This document shows positions 1 through 7,896 of a DNA stretch of 13,211 bases, one piece after another. Position 1 is the stretch's first letter. Each line of letters begins with the position of its first letter. Source of the stretch: Saccoglossus kowalevskii (Eukaryota; Hemichordata; Enteropneusta; Harrimaniidae). The stretch lies in the NCBI RefSeq assembly GCF_000003605.2, contig NW_003139344.1, positions 1 to 13,211 on the forward strand, read 5' to 3'. The notes beneath the pieces were generated by a model. It did no database searches. It was not told the origin of the DNA and saw only the letters and a program-made list of their open reading frames with translations. A program made the position numbers and the translations under genes.

Positions 1-428
1 TATGTACAATGTACCACTTTGCGTATATAGCTGAGTATATGCACAATGTACCACTTTGCGTATATAGCTGAGTATATGCACAATGTACCACTTTGCGTAT
101 ATAGCTGAGTATATGCACAATGTACCACTTTGCGTATATAGCTGAGTATATGCACAATGTACCACTTTGCGTATATAGCTGAGTATATGCACAATGTACC
201 ACTTTGCGTATATAGCTGAGTATATGCACAATGTACCACTTTGCGTATATAGCTGAGTATATGCACAATGTACCACTTTGCGTATATAGCTGAGTATATG
301 TACAATGTACCACTTTGCGTATATAGCTGAGTATATGTACAATGTACCACTTTGCGTAAATAGCTGAGTATATGTACAATGTACCACTTTGCGTATATAG
401 CTGAGTATATGCACAATGTACCACTTTG
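1..428. repeat. 37-bp minisatellite, 11.6 copies
   Basis: Eleven complete 37-bp units start at 1, 38, 75 and so on to 371. A partial unit of 21 bases (408-428) ends the array at TACCACTTTG. The copies are nearly identical. The main variable site is TATGTACAAT versus TATGCACAAT: copies 1, 9, 10 and 11 have T, copies 2-8 and 12 have C. Copy 10 also has GCGTAAATAG in place of GCGTATATAG. T-type copies contain the near-palindrome GTACAATGTAC. The length is not a multiple of three and no reading frame is conserved, so this is a non-coding tandem repeat. The array is cut by the left window edge and its true length is unknown. Confidence 0.97.
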
Positions 429-998
429 AAGAAAGCCTTGCATATCATCAACCAGTGTACCTAGTTTTACAAACTTGAATACTACGATTTTCGAGATGCT
501 ATTTTGAAATAATTTCAATCCAATTTACAATTACGTTTGTTTAAATTGATGCCTGTCAGATCGCCAACCTATTTTATGCAGACTCCCACAAGGTTTCCAT
601 CTTGAACTTTCTGCTTTTTCTAATTTACATCAACGTTATACGTTCTGACTGTTCGCTGACGAACACGTCCCTACTTGGTAAAGTCACTAATTGATGTAAT
701 GCAAAACAAATGACACTATTTTAAAAACAAATCAAAGGTCTCTCAATACTGAATGGCACCCGCAATTAACAATCAACATACTGGATATGTACTGCATTCT
801 ATTTATCTTGGCGTCGTTTTAGATAGCCCCTAATATTGAAAGAGCATATTAAAACAAGTTCTAAAATTGGTGCCATTGGAAAGTTAAGATAACTATTTCT
901 AAAACACATTTTGACTTAGTGTATTGTTTCAACAACGTGAAATAGTGAAATATATCAATCACACATGCCAACTATACGTGGAGCCGGTAAGACGAAGC
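429..998. other. Non-coding AT-rich spacer
   Basis: No open frame of note, RNA gene or clear repeat was found on either strand. It separates the 37-bp minisatellite from the CRE palindrome. Confidence 0.6.
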
Positions 999-1012
999 AT
1001 GTGACGTCACAT
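999..1012. promoter_or_regulatory. Perfect 14-bp palindrome with a full CRE
   Basis: ATGTGACGTCACAT is a perfect inverted repeat centred on the full CREB/ATF octamer TGACGTCA. This is seen directly; that the site is used is inference. No gene start could be identified on either side, so its target is unknown. The short open frame at 1195-1389 on the minus strand has no recognisable domain. Confidence 0.4.
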
Positions 1013-1580
1013 CAATTTATTCAATGTGAATTGCACTTTACATTACGGCGTCTGGCTGATCTCGTATATTTTTGCTAAGTAGTTTGATTCATTGAAATAT
1101 AATACTGAGAGTACCAGAGTACAATGAAACTCACTATTAGAAACACGGTTGACAGTTGTAACCATTGCACTGTGGGTCTGAACTTTTACGCAAATTAATC
1201 TTGGATTGTAATTAATGAAATAGGTTTTTTTTTATTCGAGATTTTTAGTTGTATATACAAACAAACGTGAGATGAATACAAGTCTAATTCATCAGGGTAT
1301 CCCAGTGTGACGATATTACTGATAACATCGTACATGAGTAATATGTCTATATATTTGCAAGTACATCCTCCATTTGATAAGCATGTCATATTCGATTCAT
1401 GACATCAAATATCGTTTAAAATGATTGAAATTGAATCAAACAAACGTGCAACACTGCACTATACTCATGTTTATTTCAAACGCGTATCTTAAACTAAACT
1501 AATGCGTCGTATATTAAGAGAATAGCTGCGTTCGTGCACAGCTACTTTACACGGGTTAATCGGTCAGAAACGTTAGCTCG
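1013..1580. other. Non-coding spacer before the 25-bp satellite
   Basis: AT-rich sequence with no supported gene. Close to the array, the stretch around 1525-1543 can pair GCTG with CAGC around GTTCGTGCA, a short stem with no known role. Confidence 0.55.
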
Positions 1581-2264
1581 TGCTAAGAAAACGTGCATTA
1601 GTACGGGCTAAGAAAACGTGCATTAGTACGGGCTAAGAAAACGTGCATTAGTACGGGCTAAGAAAACGTGCATTAGTACGGGCTAAGAAAACGTGCATTA
1701 GTAGGGCTAAGAAAACGTGCATTAATACGGACATTAGTACGGGCTAAGAAAACGTGCATTAGTACGGGCTAAGAAAACGTGCATTAGTACGGGCATTAGA
1801 CGGGCATAAGAAAAGTGGCATTAGTACGGGCTAAGAAAACGTGCATTAGTACGGGCTAAGAAAACGTGCATTAGTACGGGCCAAGAAAACGTGCATTAGT
1901 ACGGGCTAAGAAAACGTGCATTGGTACGGGCTAAGAAAACGTGCATTAGTACGGGCTAAGAAAACGTGCATTAGTACGGGCTAAGAAATCGTGCATTAGT
2001 ACGGGCTAAGAAAACGTGCATTAGTACGGGCTAAGAAAACGTGCAATAGTACGGGCTAAGAAAACGTGCATTAGTACGGGCTAAGAAAACGTGCATTAGT
2101 ACGGGCTAAGAAAACGTGCATTAGTACGGGCTAAGAAAACGTGCAATAGTACGGGCTAAGAAAACGTGCAATAGTACGGGCTCAGAAAACGTGCATTGGT
2201 ACGGGCTAAGAAAACGTGCATTAGTACGGGCTAAGAAAACGTGCATTAGTACGGGCTAAAAAAC
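1581..2264. repeat. 25-bp satellite, about 27 monomers
   Basis: Tandem units read GTGCATTAGTACGGGCTAAG followed by AAAAC. Counting the AAGAAAAC block gives about 27 copies. Most are 25 bp and differ by zero to two substitutions, such as CATTGGT, CAATAGT, GGCCAAG and AAATCGTG. The regular phase breaks between about 1697 and 1830: one monomer has lost a base (GTAGGGCT), extra partial units carry ATTAGTACGG, and one unit is degenerate (CATAAGAAAAGTGGC). The last monomer decays to GGCTAAAAAACC. There are no unique spacers and no conserved reading frame. This is a eukaryotic satellite rather than a CRISPR array. Confidence 0.97.
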
Positions 2265-2272
2265 CGCAAATG

Positions 2273-2308
2273 TAATAATAATAATAATTATTATTATTAT
2301 TATTAATA
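2273..2308. repeat. (TAA)n-(TTA)n palindromic microsatellite
   Basis: A run of TAATAATAATAA switches to TTATTATTATTA, making a self-complementary tract of about 35 bp. It forms the tail of the adjacent minus-strand LINE copy. The switch of phase suggests later expansion of the original tail. Confidence 0.9.
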
Positions 2309-2531
2309 ATATTTTATTGCGTTCGTATCCCCATTGGGATTTTGACTAAAATGCAATACAGATGTGAATTAAGAAAAACAAACAATTAAAGTGAGAATAA
2401 AAATACACACAGGAAAATAAAATGACAAGCAAATAAAAGTAGGGAAAAAAATAATGGTAAAGTAAATTGGATGGCTTTCCATGTTTGTGTCGGTGAATGT
2501 TTGGTATATGACCTTATATTGAGATAGCTGA

Positions 2532-2702
2532 CTATATTGTTTTGATTTTTTTCTCTTTTGTTTTGAAACAGTTTTCTATGTAGTTTTCTATTTGTACTAT
2601 TGTTTTCTCATTTTTATTATTTAAAACATATTGTAGTTTTTCTTTATTTTTTGCTAAATGTGGGGTGATAACAGCTGTTTTTTTCTGTCTCTTGTGTAGA
2701 GA
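2532..2702 (-). pseudogene. LINE reverse-transcriptase C-terminal remnant
   Basis: On the minus strand a 56-codon frame runs from just after an in-frame TGA (2703-2705) to a TAG at 2532-2534. It contains KEKLQYVLNN, KNEKTIVQIE and NYIENCFKTKEKK. Non-LTR reverse transcriptases often end in a phenylalanine/leucine-rich helix followed by a Y-I-x-x-[AC]-F-x-x-[KR] segment, and NYIENCF fits that pattern. The second LINE copy in this window (minus strand, 5983-6107) has the matching NYIRNAFQSR at the same distance from its stop. No catalytic domain is present, so the copy is dead. It starts abruptly, as expected of 5' truncation. Family assignment rests on motif recall and the internal comparison, not on a database search. 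Confidence 0.55.
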
Positions 2703-2718
2703 TCACATGAAAATGTAA

Positions 2719-4214
2719 ATCTGACTGACATTTAAGACCAGTTCGGGCTAACGATGTAAGCGTCCACTGACACGAAACATGGCAACAAAATAGCGCTGTA
2801 TTCGTTGTTCGTTTAAAACTAATACTGTTATAAACATTTATTTCGCTACATTGTTTCCAACATGACAAGCAACGTCAGTGTATCTTGTTCTCAAGAAAAA
2901 AATGTTGAGACTACTATACTTCCTGTTGTTCTGTAACTTGTACTTCCGGCTTTTGCATTGTTATTGTTTTATAATTTATACCACCTGAGCTACTGTAATG
3001 AGAAATCAACGAGACCGGAAAATTGTATATTCTTAGTAAGTTTGGTCGTCACTTAGTCCGTACTAATTATTGTCCCCGGCCGTGCATAAATGCAACAGGG
3101 TCTAGTCGATATGTAAATATTAGCTTTAACCTTAACCTGTACTACAGTGTTACCTGAACACAACTAATATTATAATTACTGAGAAATTCTTTTATTGCTA
3201 ACTTATGTTTCTTTTTTTGATATCTATACACAAATAGAACAATACGTCCAAATATAACCTGCGGGGAACGGAAAAGCCATCGTCACGGTGATTAAAAGTC
3301 AGCTTGCAATTAGTATTTAGTTGCCTCGAAATAGAAGTCAATTTAAAATGTAGAGTTTTATTAGCAAACAAATGGGTTTGATGATGGTCAATCTACGGCC
3401 ATTATACAAAGATAGCAATGCCAACAGTATTTAATAGCAATCAAATCCATCAAGTCGGAAATGCGCTCTTACTTTGAGTAGCAGTCACAGACAACTCATT
3501 TCTGTGTTTCCGTAATTTAGCTGAACTCGTGCATTGTATGTTTGATGTAGGACATCTACAGCAGCGGCTGTCAACTAGACACAACCATACTTACGAGAAG
3601 AGTACTACCCCCCCCCCCATACACACACAGCTTATAGTATGTATTTGCAGCAAAGCATGTGAATGTATTTAAATGAATACAATTGTAAATGTGTTTATCT
3701 ATCAGGGTGAACGTTCACCAGTGTTATTTAGTGTATTTGTGACTGTATGACGTTATTTGTTTTTACATTATTAAGTTGTCAGTATTATCTTTTGAACACT
3801 TTTATTATTGCATCGTTCACTGATATTAAATATGCCTGTTACAAGAATGGAGACAATCAATGTAGTTAGCGTAGGCATATTTCATTGATTATTCTAACAT
3901 ATTAAACTGAACTTAAATATTGACTAGTTCGAAAATACTATGCCATGTTATTCAACACACTGGGTTTTATATTCCCACTTCGTGCGGTGTGCCGGGGTTA
4001 TACTGAACTATTGTATTCTTGCATCACTTGTTATTCAAGTTCCTACAATTTGTTTGAGTTGAGAGAAAAGATTACATTTCGCGTTGCCCTGTCTCACTCT
4101 CTATAGCTGATTGTGAATACGTAAAACCACCGATAGTATGGCATATCGCAGAACCAAAACGAAACTAACAATATTGCGTAATAATAAACTCCAAATAAAA
4201 TTTAGATGATTCTT
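2719..4214. other. Long non-coding stretch, probably intron or intergenic
   Basis: No exon with a recognisable domain was found on either strand. If the LRR gene at 4221-4447 is real, this stretch is its first intron. It holds an 11-base C run at 3608-3618 followed by a short CA repeat. A minus-strand GTAAGT word lies at 3589-3594, but the frame in front of it is low-complexity and not credible as an exon. No second LRR exon was recognised. Confidence 0.5.
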
Positions 4215-4220
4215 ACTTAC
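4215..4220 (-). promoter_or_regulatory. Consensus 5' splice donor of the LRR exon
   Basis: On the minus strand the coding sequence reads ACCCT|GTAAGTAAGA, a full-consensus donor. The exon ends after the second base of a leucine codon (CT|N), a phase-2 junction. If the exon were read through, a TAA would follow at once inside the donor (4217-4219), which supports splicing here. Confidence 0.75.
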
Positions 4221-4447
4221 AGGGTGTATGTGTCAGTTGGTAAACTTTGAAAGAGCTCCACAATATCTTCCTTCGAATACAAATTCGTGCATTCGACAGT
4301 TTTTCCAGTTTCATGCTGGCCGTTGACACAACGGCAGTTTGTTGGACATACAAGTCGTGGTTCAATAAGATGTGAGATAGACGCCAACACAATGAACAAA
4401 GTCTGCAGATACTGTAACAAGTTGTATGGCGATACAAAACCTGCCAT
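4221..4447 (-). CDS. First coding exon of a secreted or membrane LRR protein
   Basis: This exon encodes about 75 residues plus two bases of the next codon. Residues 1-30 (MAGFVSPYNLLQYLQTLFIV and on) form a hydrophobic signal peptide, weak in N-terminal positive charge. Residues 34-53 are an LRRNT cap, CPTNCRCVNGQHETGKTVEC, with spacing C-x3-C-x-C-x12-C. The exon ends at LPTDTYTL, the lead into a first leucine-rich repeat. The start is well supported: an in-frame TGA lies 18 bases upstream (4463-4465), and the context AAGTATGG has A at -3 and G at +4. LRR families such as Slit and the LGR receptors split their repeats at a phase-2 position in this leucine codon, as seen here. The remaining exons should lie at lower coordinates on this strand and were not found in the window. 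Which LRR family it belongs to is undecided, and no gene symbol is justified. Confidence 0.72.
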
Positions 4448-4800
4448 ACTTAGCTGATATGATCACAATTAAATTAGCCGGGTCTTCTAGAAAGAAATTC
4501 ACAAATAACGAACAATAAAGTCAAACGCGGTGTTTACAGTCGGGAAAACTATCTAGGTATCATCATATTACGATCTCAATTTTAACGAATCGACGAAGCC
4601 AGGAAAGGCGCGTATAGAATGAATCGATATATCGACAAGAGTTTGAAATTATTATGAATGACCGTTGCATAACTCACATTTGGTAAAACAGCCGTTAAGC
4701 GACGATGGTGTGATTTTGTCAGCTTGCTCAACAGTTCCTTCTAATCTCAACATTGAGAAAACTCACGCTTAATAGATATATCTTGTCTTCGACGAACTGA
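4448..4800 (-). other. Presumed 5' UTR / first-exon leader of the LRR gene
   Basis: Between the start codon and the promoter-like cluster lies about 350 bases with no other credible frame. GTGAG donor-like words on the minus strand (around 4673 and 4765) leave open a spliced 5' UTR. The transcription start cannot be placed from sequence alone. Confidence 0.35.
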
Positions 4801-4925
4801 ACATGCGCACTCAATCAACCATACGTTCAATCCAATCTCAATAATATTTGCTGGAAATTCTATTGGCTGACAACCGTTTCCACGGGAACTTGACTCTTTC
4901 CTTCCCAACCTCTACTGTGACGTCA
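4801..4925 (-). promoter_or_regulatory. Candidate promoter: CRE, CCAAT box, NRF1-like site
   Basis: In minus-strand order the cluster holds a perfect TGACGTCA (4918-4925), an NF-Y site TCAGCCAATAGA (about 4859-4870), and GTGCGCATGT (4801-4810), which contains the NRF1 half-site GCGCATG. There is no clear TATA box between the cluster and the coding exon. CRE, CCAAT and NRF1 sites together are common in TATA-less animal promoters. The cluster lies 350-480 bases upstream of the LRR start codon, on the strand and at a distance suited to driving it. The individual motifs are seen; joint function is inferred. Confidence 0.42.
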
Positions 4926-5792
4926 AAATAGTGGGATTTCATACTTAACTGGAGGCGCGACAATGTTTTAATTATGGAATAATAGGTTATCAGCAACTTT
5001 ACGCTGAGATCGCAGAATATATTACTACTTGCACTATTGTTGTATTGTATCTTGGAACATTAAATACGGACAAATATTTACGTTGACTAATTGAACGAAT
5101 ATGTAGTTACGGCTTGTGTTGCTAAGCTGTTGTCATACGTACATGACGGGGTGTGAATATGCACCACGTGTTTTTTTATTCAAACACACGTTAAAGTTTG
5201 GCAAAATACAATTCCTATCATATTCAAGTTGTCATTTTGTAAGATAATTATCCGCGGGAGGCAACATACAGCAGACAAGTCTGTGTAAAATATCTGGGTA
5301 CTTGATAGTGGTGATATGAAGTATAACTTTCACAACTGTTGTCGTGGTGTGGATAATATATAATAAGTGTTACTCGTCTTTATCACTAGACTGAAAGACT
5401 ACAGGCATTTGACTAATGAATGATAGTCAGTATAGTGTTGTCACAAATAAACAAATTGTGTGAAGTGATGTAGCCATTATATATATGAATTTTGACTGCT
5501 TGAATACATAATGTTTATATATGTGGTCAAACTAGCGCGATGACTTCGTTTTTGGCTAGGGGTATAAACAACGTAATATGCACTTATACCGGAAACACAG
5601 CACAATATTTTAATAATACAATACACTCGTCAGTTTTACTATTACAAACATAGTGACTCGATTTCTATCAGACTCCACTGAATATAGATATAAACCTTAA
5701 TAAAATACATCCAGTTCATTATAAAAACCACATAGAATTGTGTGCAAAAAAGTCATTTCTGAATACACGTGACTCTGATATAAAGTAAGTAA
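4926..5792. other. Non-coding stretch upstream of the LRR promoter
   Basis: No supported gene on either strand. It is AT-rich with scattered short direct repeats and would be intergenic if the promoter call is right. Confidence 0.5.
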
Positions 5793-5804
5793 CCCCCCCC
5801 CCCC
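5793..5804. repeat. Poly-C run of 12
   Basis: Twelve C bases follow GTAAGTAA, just upstream of the LINE tail at 5829. With the 11-base C run at 3608-3618 it is one of two long pure C tracts in otherwise AT-rich sequence. Confidence 0.9.
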
Positions 5805-5828
5805 AATACTCTACTCCGGAAACCATCT

Positions 5829-5857
5829 TATAATAATAATAATAATAATAATAATAA
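5829..5857. repeat. (TAA)9 microsatellite, LINE tail
   Basis: Nine TAA units lead directly into CTTTATTGCATCC. On the minus strand this is the simple-repeat tail after the AATAAA-like 3' end of the adjacent LINE copy. Confidence 0.92.
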
Positions 5858-5982
5858 CTTTATTGCATCCTTAGAAATACAATGTTTCTATCAGTTAATA
5901 GCAATAAAGATTAGTTGTGATAACTACTACTACAAAAAGAAAGTTAGTTGTTAAAAAAAAAAGATAAAGCAAGTGTTACATA

Positions 5983-6107
5983 TCAAATGGCATTTTTATT
6001 TCTTGATTGAAATGCATTACGAATATAGTTGCCAATCTTGTTTATTATTACATCATCTTTATTACATCATAATTATCTTTGACACTATGGACCATTTATA
6101 ATTCAAA
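5983..6107 (-). pseudogene. LINE reverse-transcriptase C-terminal remnant, frameshifted
   Basis: On the minus strand the final frame reads INKIGNYIRNAFQSRNKNAI and ends at TGA (5983-5985). NYIRNAF aligns with NYIENCF in the copy at 2532-2702, with a comparable short tail before the stop. Upstream, in another frame, MVHSVKDNYDV resembles the segment that normally precedes this helix. The two frames are split exactly where a 12-bp direct repeat occurs (TTATTACATCAT at 6045-6056 and again at 6059-6070, offset 14). A small tandem duplication therefore explains the frameshift. A further in-frame stop lies upstream. No catalytic motif remains. Confidence 0.6.
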
Positions 6108-6192
6108 CCTCTATTGCAGTTTAAGATTGTTTTAGTATTCATGTGCCGATAACCACAAACCACTTGATATGGTAATTCTGTGTTCTTGGAAC

Positions 6193-7312
6193 ACCATCTA
6201 CTGAGGTCAGTTTGGGTACACGAAACTCAGTATTGCTGCTGCTTTCCTTGTATTCTATCGAGAATGAGCGATGGCCTTATATCGCCCAAAACACGAATGA
6301 AATTACACTACTCATTGTATAGATTATCAGCTGATTCGCGGGTGGTGCTGTTTCAACCATCTAGTAGATGGTTTCGTGTTATAGTTTACACACATATACA
6401 ACCGTTACGCCATTATAATTGAGACATAGTTACATTGAGGGAATGAGGACAACTCAGCTATGAGAATAAAATTATGGATTCGGCAAGTTCGGATATTTAA
6501 AAGTTAAATAGTATATTTGTTATAATTTTAATTTTGTCAGAATTGTTTCAGACGTGACAGAATTTCATTTACATTAATATCGCTAGAAATGTTGCTAACC
6601 ACTATTGGTGGCAAATTATGTGATATCATTTGCATTTAGCCAACCCCTATCGATTTTTACCTTAAACATAATATTCTCTTAATTAACAGTTGTTATTGTT
6701 TTACTTCTTAATGATGTTCACATTTACATATCATCTTTTATTTCAGCGGCAAAAAACGGGAATTATTGTCAGACACCTTTATCAAATTTGGAGGGAGTAG
6801 TAAAAGAATAAAAACAATCTCCCCTGGGAGAAATTGTCTAATCTAAACCAAAATAGTAAGGGTGTGTAATGTGGAAACTCTAGTGTAAATAGGAAGTATC
6901 ACACCTGGCATTGATGGTCCGAACTCATCATTTTATAAAAAAACAAGGTAGTAAATATTAGCAAATATTTCTATCATTGCCTTCAACCTTTTGATGAAGC
7001 ATGTTAGATATTATCTCAATAACAGCACAATAGACCTAAAGTATGCAAATAGTATAATTATCTTTTTCCAAATCATTCTGTAGTGTGTTTTTTTTTTTAC
7101 TTACCATGAAATACTAAATACAGCTTGCACACTAGAATGTGCATGCGTCAATAATTGCATAATATCGAATGAATCAATCGATTAATAAAGGAAGTTTTAA
7201 TCAGACTGAAACAACTCGATCAATTAAAACGCCAGTTACATACTCCGCTCGTTACATAGAAGTCCAAAGTGTCACGGACCATGATTTTAAGCGCTCTATT
7301 GCTTAAGGGTTT

Positions 7313-7320
<8 letters not shown>
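6193..7320. other. Non-coding stretch between LINE copy and microsatellite
   Basis: The 80-codon plus-strand frame at 6180-6422 shows no domain, no hydrophobic signal and no splice context, so it is not called. An inverted repeat AACCATCTA-G-TAGATGGTT lies at 6356-6374. The rest is AT-rich with no further supported structure. Confidence 0.5.
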
Positions 7321-7371
<51 letters not shown>

Positions 7372-7378
7372 AGATAGA

Positions 7379-7409
<31 letters not shown>

Positions 7410-7415
7410 AGATAA
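7321..7415. repeat. Compound microsatellite (AT)24-(GATA)3-(GATAA)7
   Basis: About 24 AT units (7321-7368) pass into three GATA units (7369-7380) and then seven GATAA units (7381-7415). Read on the minus strand it is (TTATC)7-(TATC)3-(AT)24, extending outward from the 3' end at 7416-7440. Each block can be derived from the previous one by slippage and loss of a base. Confidence 0.95.
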
Positions 7416-7480
7416 TTCTTTATTACAACCTTATAGAACGAATTACATATCTATTTTGGTTTATGAAATGCAATAAAGGT
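7369..7480 (-). mobile_element. LINE- or SINE-like 3' end with GATAA tail
   Basis: The microsatellite is followed by TTCTTTATTACAACCTTATA. The LINE copy at 5829 has CTTTATTGCATCCTTA at the same place after its tail. On the minus strand the end reads GTTGTAATAAAGAAT with an AATAAA-like signal before the simple-repeat tail. A further CAATAAAG (minus strand CTTTATTG) lies near 7471. No coding remnant was found upstream on the minus strand, so this may be a SINE or a very short LINE tail. The upstream limit is not defined. Confidence 0.42.
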
Positions 7481-7611
7481 GTTAAACTGAATTACTACGT
7501 ACACATTAGCATTTTTAAATTTACCACAGTTCTCCTGATTAGTTATGTATTAGAAATGTGGGTTTCAATATTGAATGGCAGTGCGGCAGCAGATGTGAAT
7601 GTGAACCATAC

Positions 7612-7746
7612 GATATAGTGAACCCTTACAATTACCCAATTATTTTACAGTGGGAGAAAAATATGGACCATGTGGTCATACGTTATTTGTATCATCCATT
7701 TGCCCAGCAAGGCCATTTATGTCATTCCATAAAAATGTACTATTAA
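7612..7746 (+). pseudogene. Possible LINE C-terminal scrap
   Basis: Plus-strand frame ending at TAA (7744-7746). It contains QWEKNMDHVVIRYLYHPFAQ, which resembles the C-terminal helix of non-LTR reverse transcriptases. It shares YLYH plus the DNA words TTATTTGTATCAT and TT with the LINE piece at 11113-11235, which has AAYLYHSLKLR. The match is short and could be chance. The orientation is opposite to the adjacent 7369-7480 element, so it would have to be a separate insertion. Confidence 0.28.
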
Positions 7747-7888
7747 TTTATTTTGTTTAATGTGTTCTACTCAGACAACAATCTAACCATGATATTCTTT
7801 CTTAGTCATTTGTAAACAACTTAGTTACAATGAGAGTTATGCAAATTGTGTACTCTGTTGGAGCAGTAGCAGACTACTCGACACCTAG

Positions 7889-7896
7889 CTGGCTGA
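7889..7896. repeat. Left target-site duplication of the MITE
   Basis: CTGGCTGA, identical to the copy directly after the right end of the MITE. Confidence 0.9.

Larger units (their letters stand above)
2268..2718 (-). mobile_element. 5'-truncated LINE (non-LTR retrotransposon) copy
   Basis: Read on the minus strand, this is a decayed reverse-transcriptase C-terminus (2532-2702), a short AT-rich 3' UTR, the end GAACGCAATAAAAT (a polyadenylation-like AATAAA), and a (TTA/TAA)n tail at 2273-2308. A simple-repeat 3' tail is characteristic of several non-LTR clades. The 8-bp word AAATGTAA occurs at both limits (2268-2275 and 2711-2718) and may be a target-site duplication. That would place the element at about 2276-2710, inserted right beside the 25-bp satellite. 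The word is short and AT-rich, so it could be chance. The clade cannot be fixed from so little protein. Confidence 0.6.
5829..6192 (-). mobile_element. Second 5'-truncated LINE copy
   Basis: On the minus strand a decayed reverse-transcriptase C-terminus (5983-6107) is followed by a 3' UTR, the end GGATGCAATAAAGT and a (TTA)n tail (5831-5857). This is the same layout as the copy at 2268-2718. The word ACCATCT sits at both candidate limits (5822-5828 and 6193-6199) and could be the target-site duplication. A longer match, AACCATCT, recurs at 6356-6363, so the 5' limit is uncertain. The upstream boundary should be treated as approximate. Confidence 0.55.

Noticed and set aside
1195-1389. 64-codon minus-strand frame near the CRE palindrome
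   Set aside because: No domain, no signal peptide and no splice sites that would make it an exon.
1581-2264. CRISPR-like regular repetition
   Set aside because: Units abut directly with no unique spacers, and the surrounding sequence is eukaryotic.
2319-2331. GTTCGTATCC resembling a tRNA B box
   Set aside because: No A box or cloverleaf around it. It belongs to the LINE 3' end.
2644-2868. 74-codon minus-strand frame
   Set aside because: It overlaps the LINE remnant in a different frame and extends past its likely 5' end, with no domain of its own.
3589-3660. GTAAGT donor word on the minus strand as a possible second LRR exon
   Set aside because: The sequence in front is a C/G run plus CA repeat with no leucine-rich pattern.
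4213-4437. 74-codon minus-strand frame overlapping the LRR exon
   Set aside because: A shadow in another frame. It lacks the signal peptide plus cysteine-cap pattern and runs through the splice donor.
6180-6422. 80-codon plus-strand frame
   Set aside because: No domain, signal peptide or splice context. It begins at the edge of a LINE remnant and looks like a chance frame.
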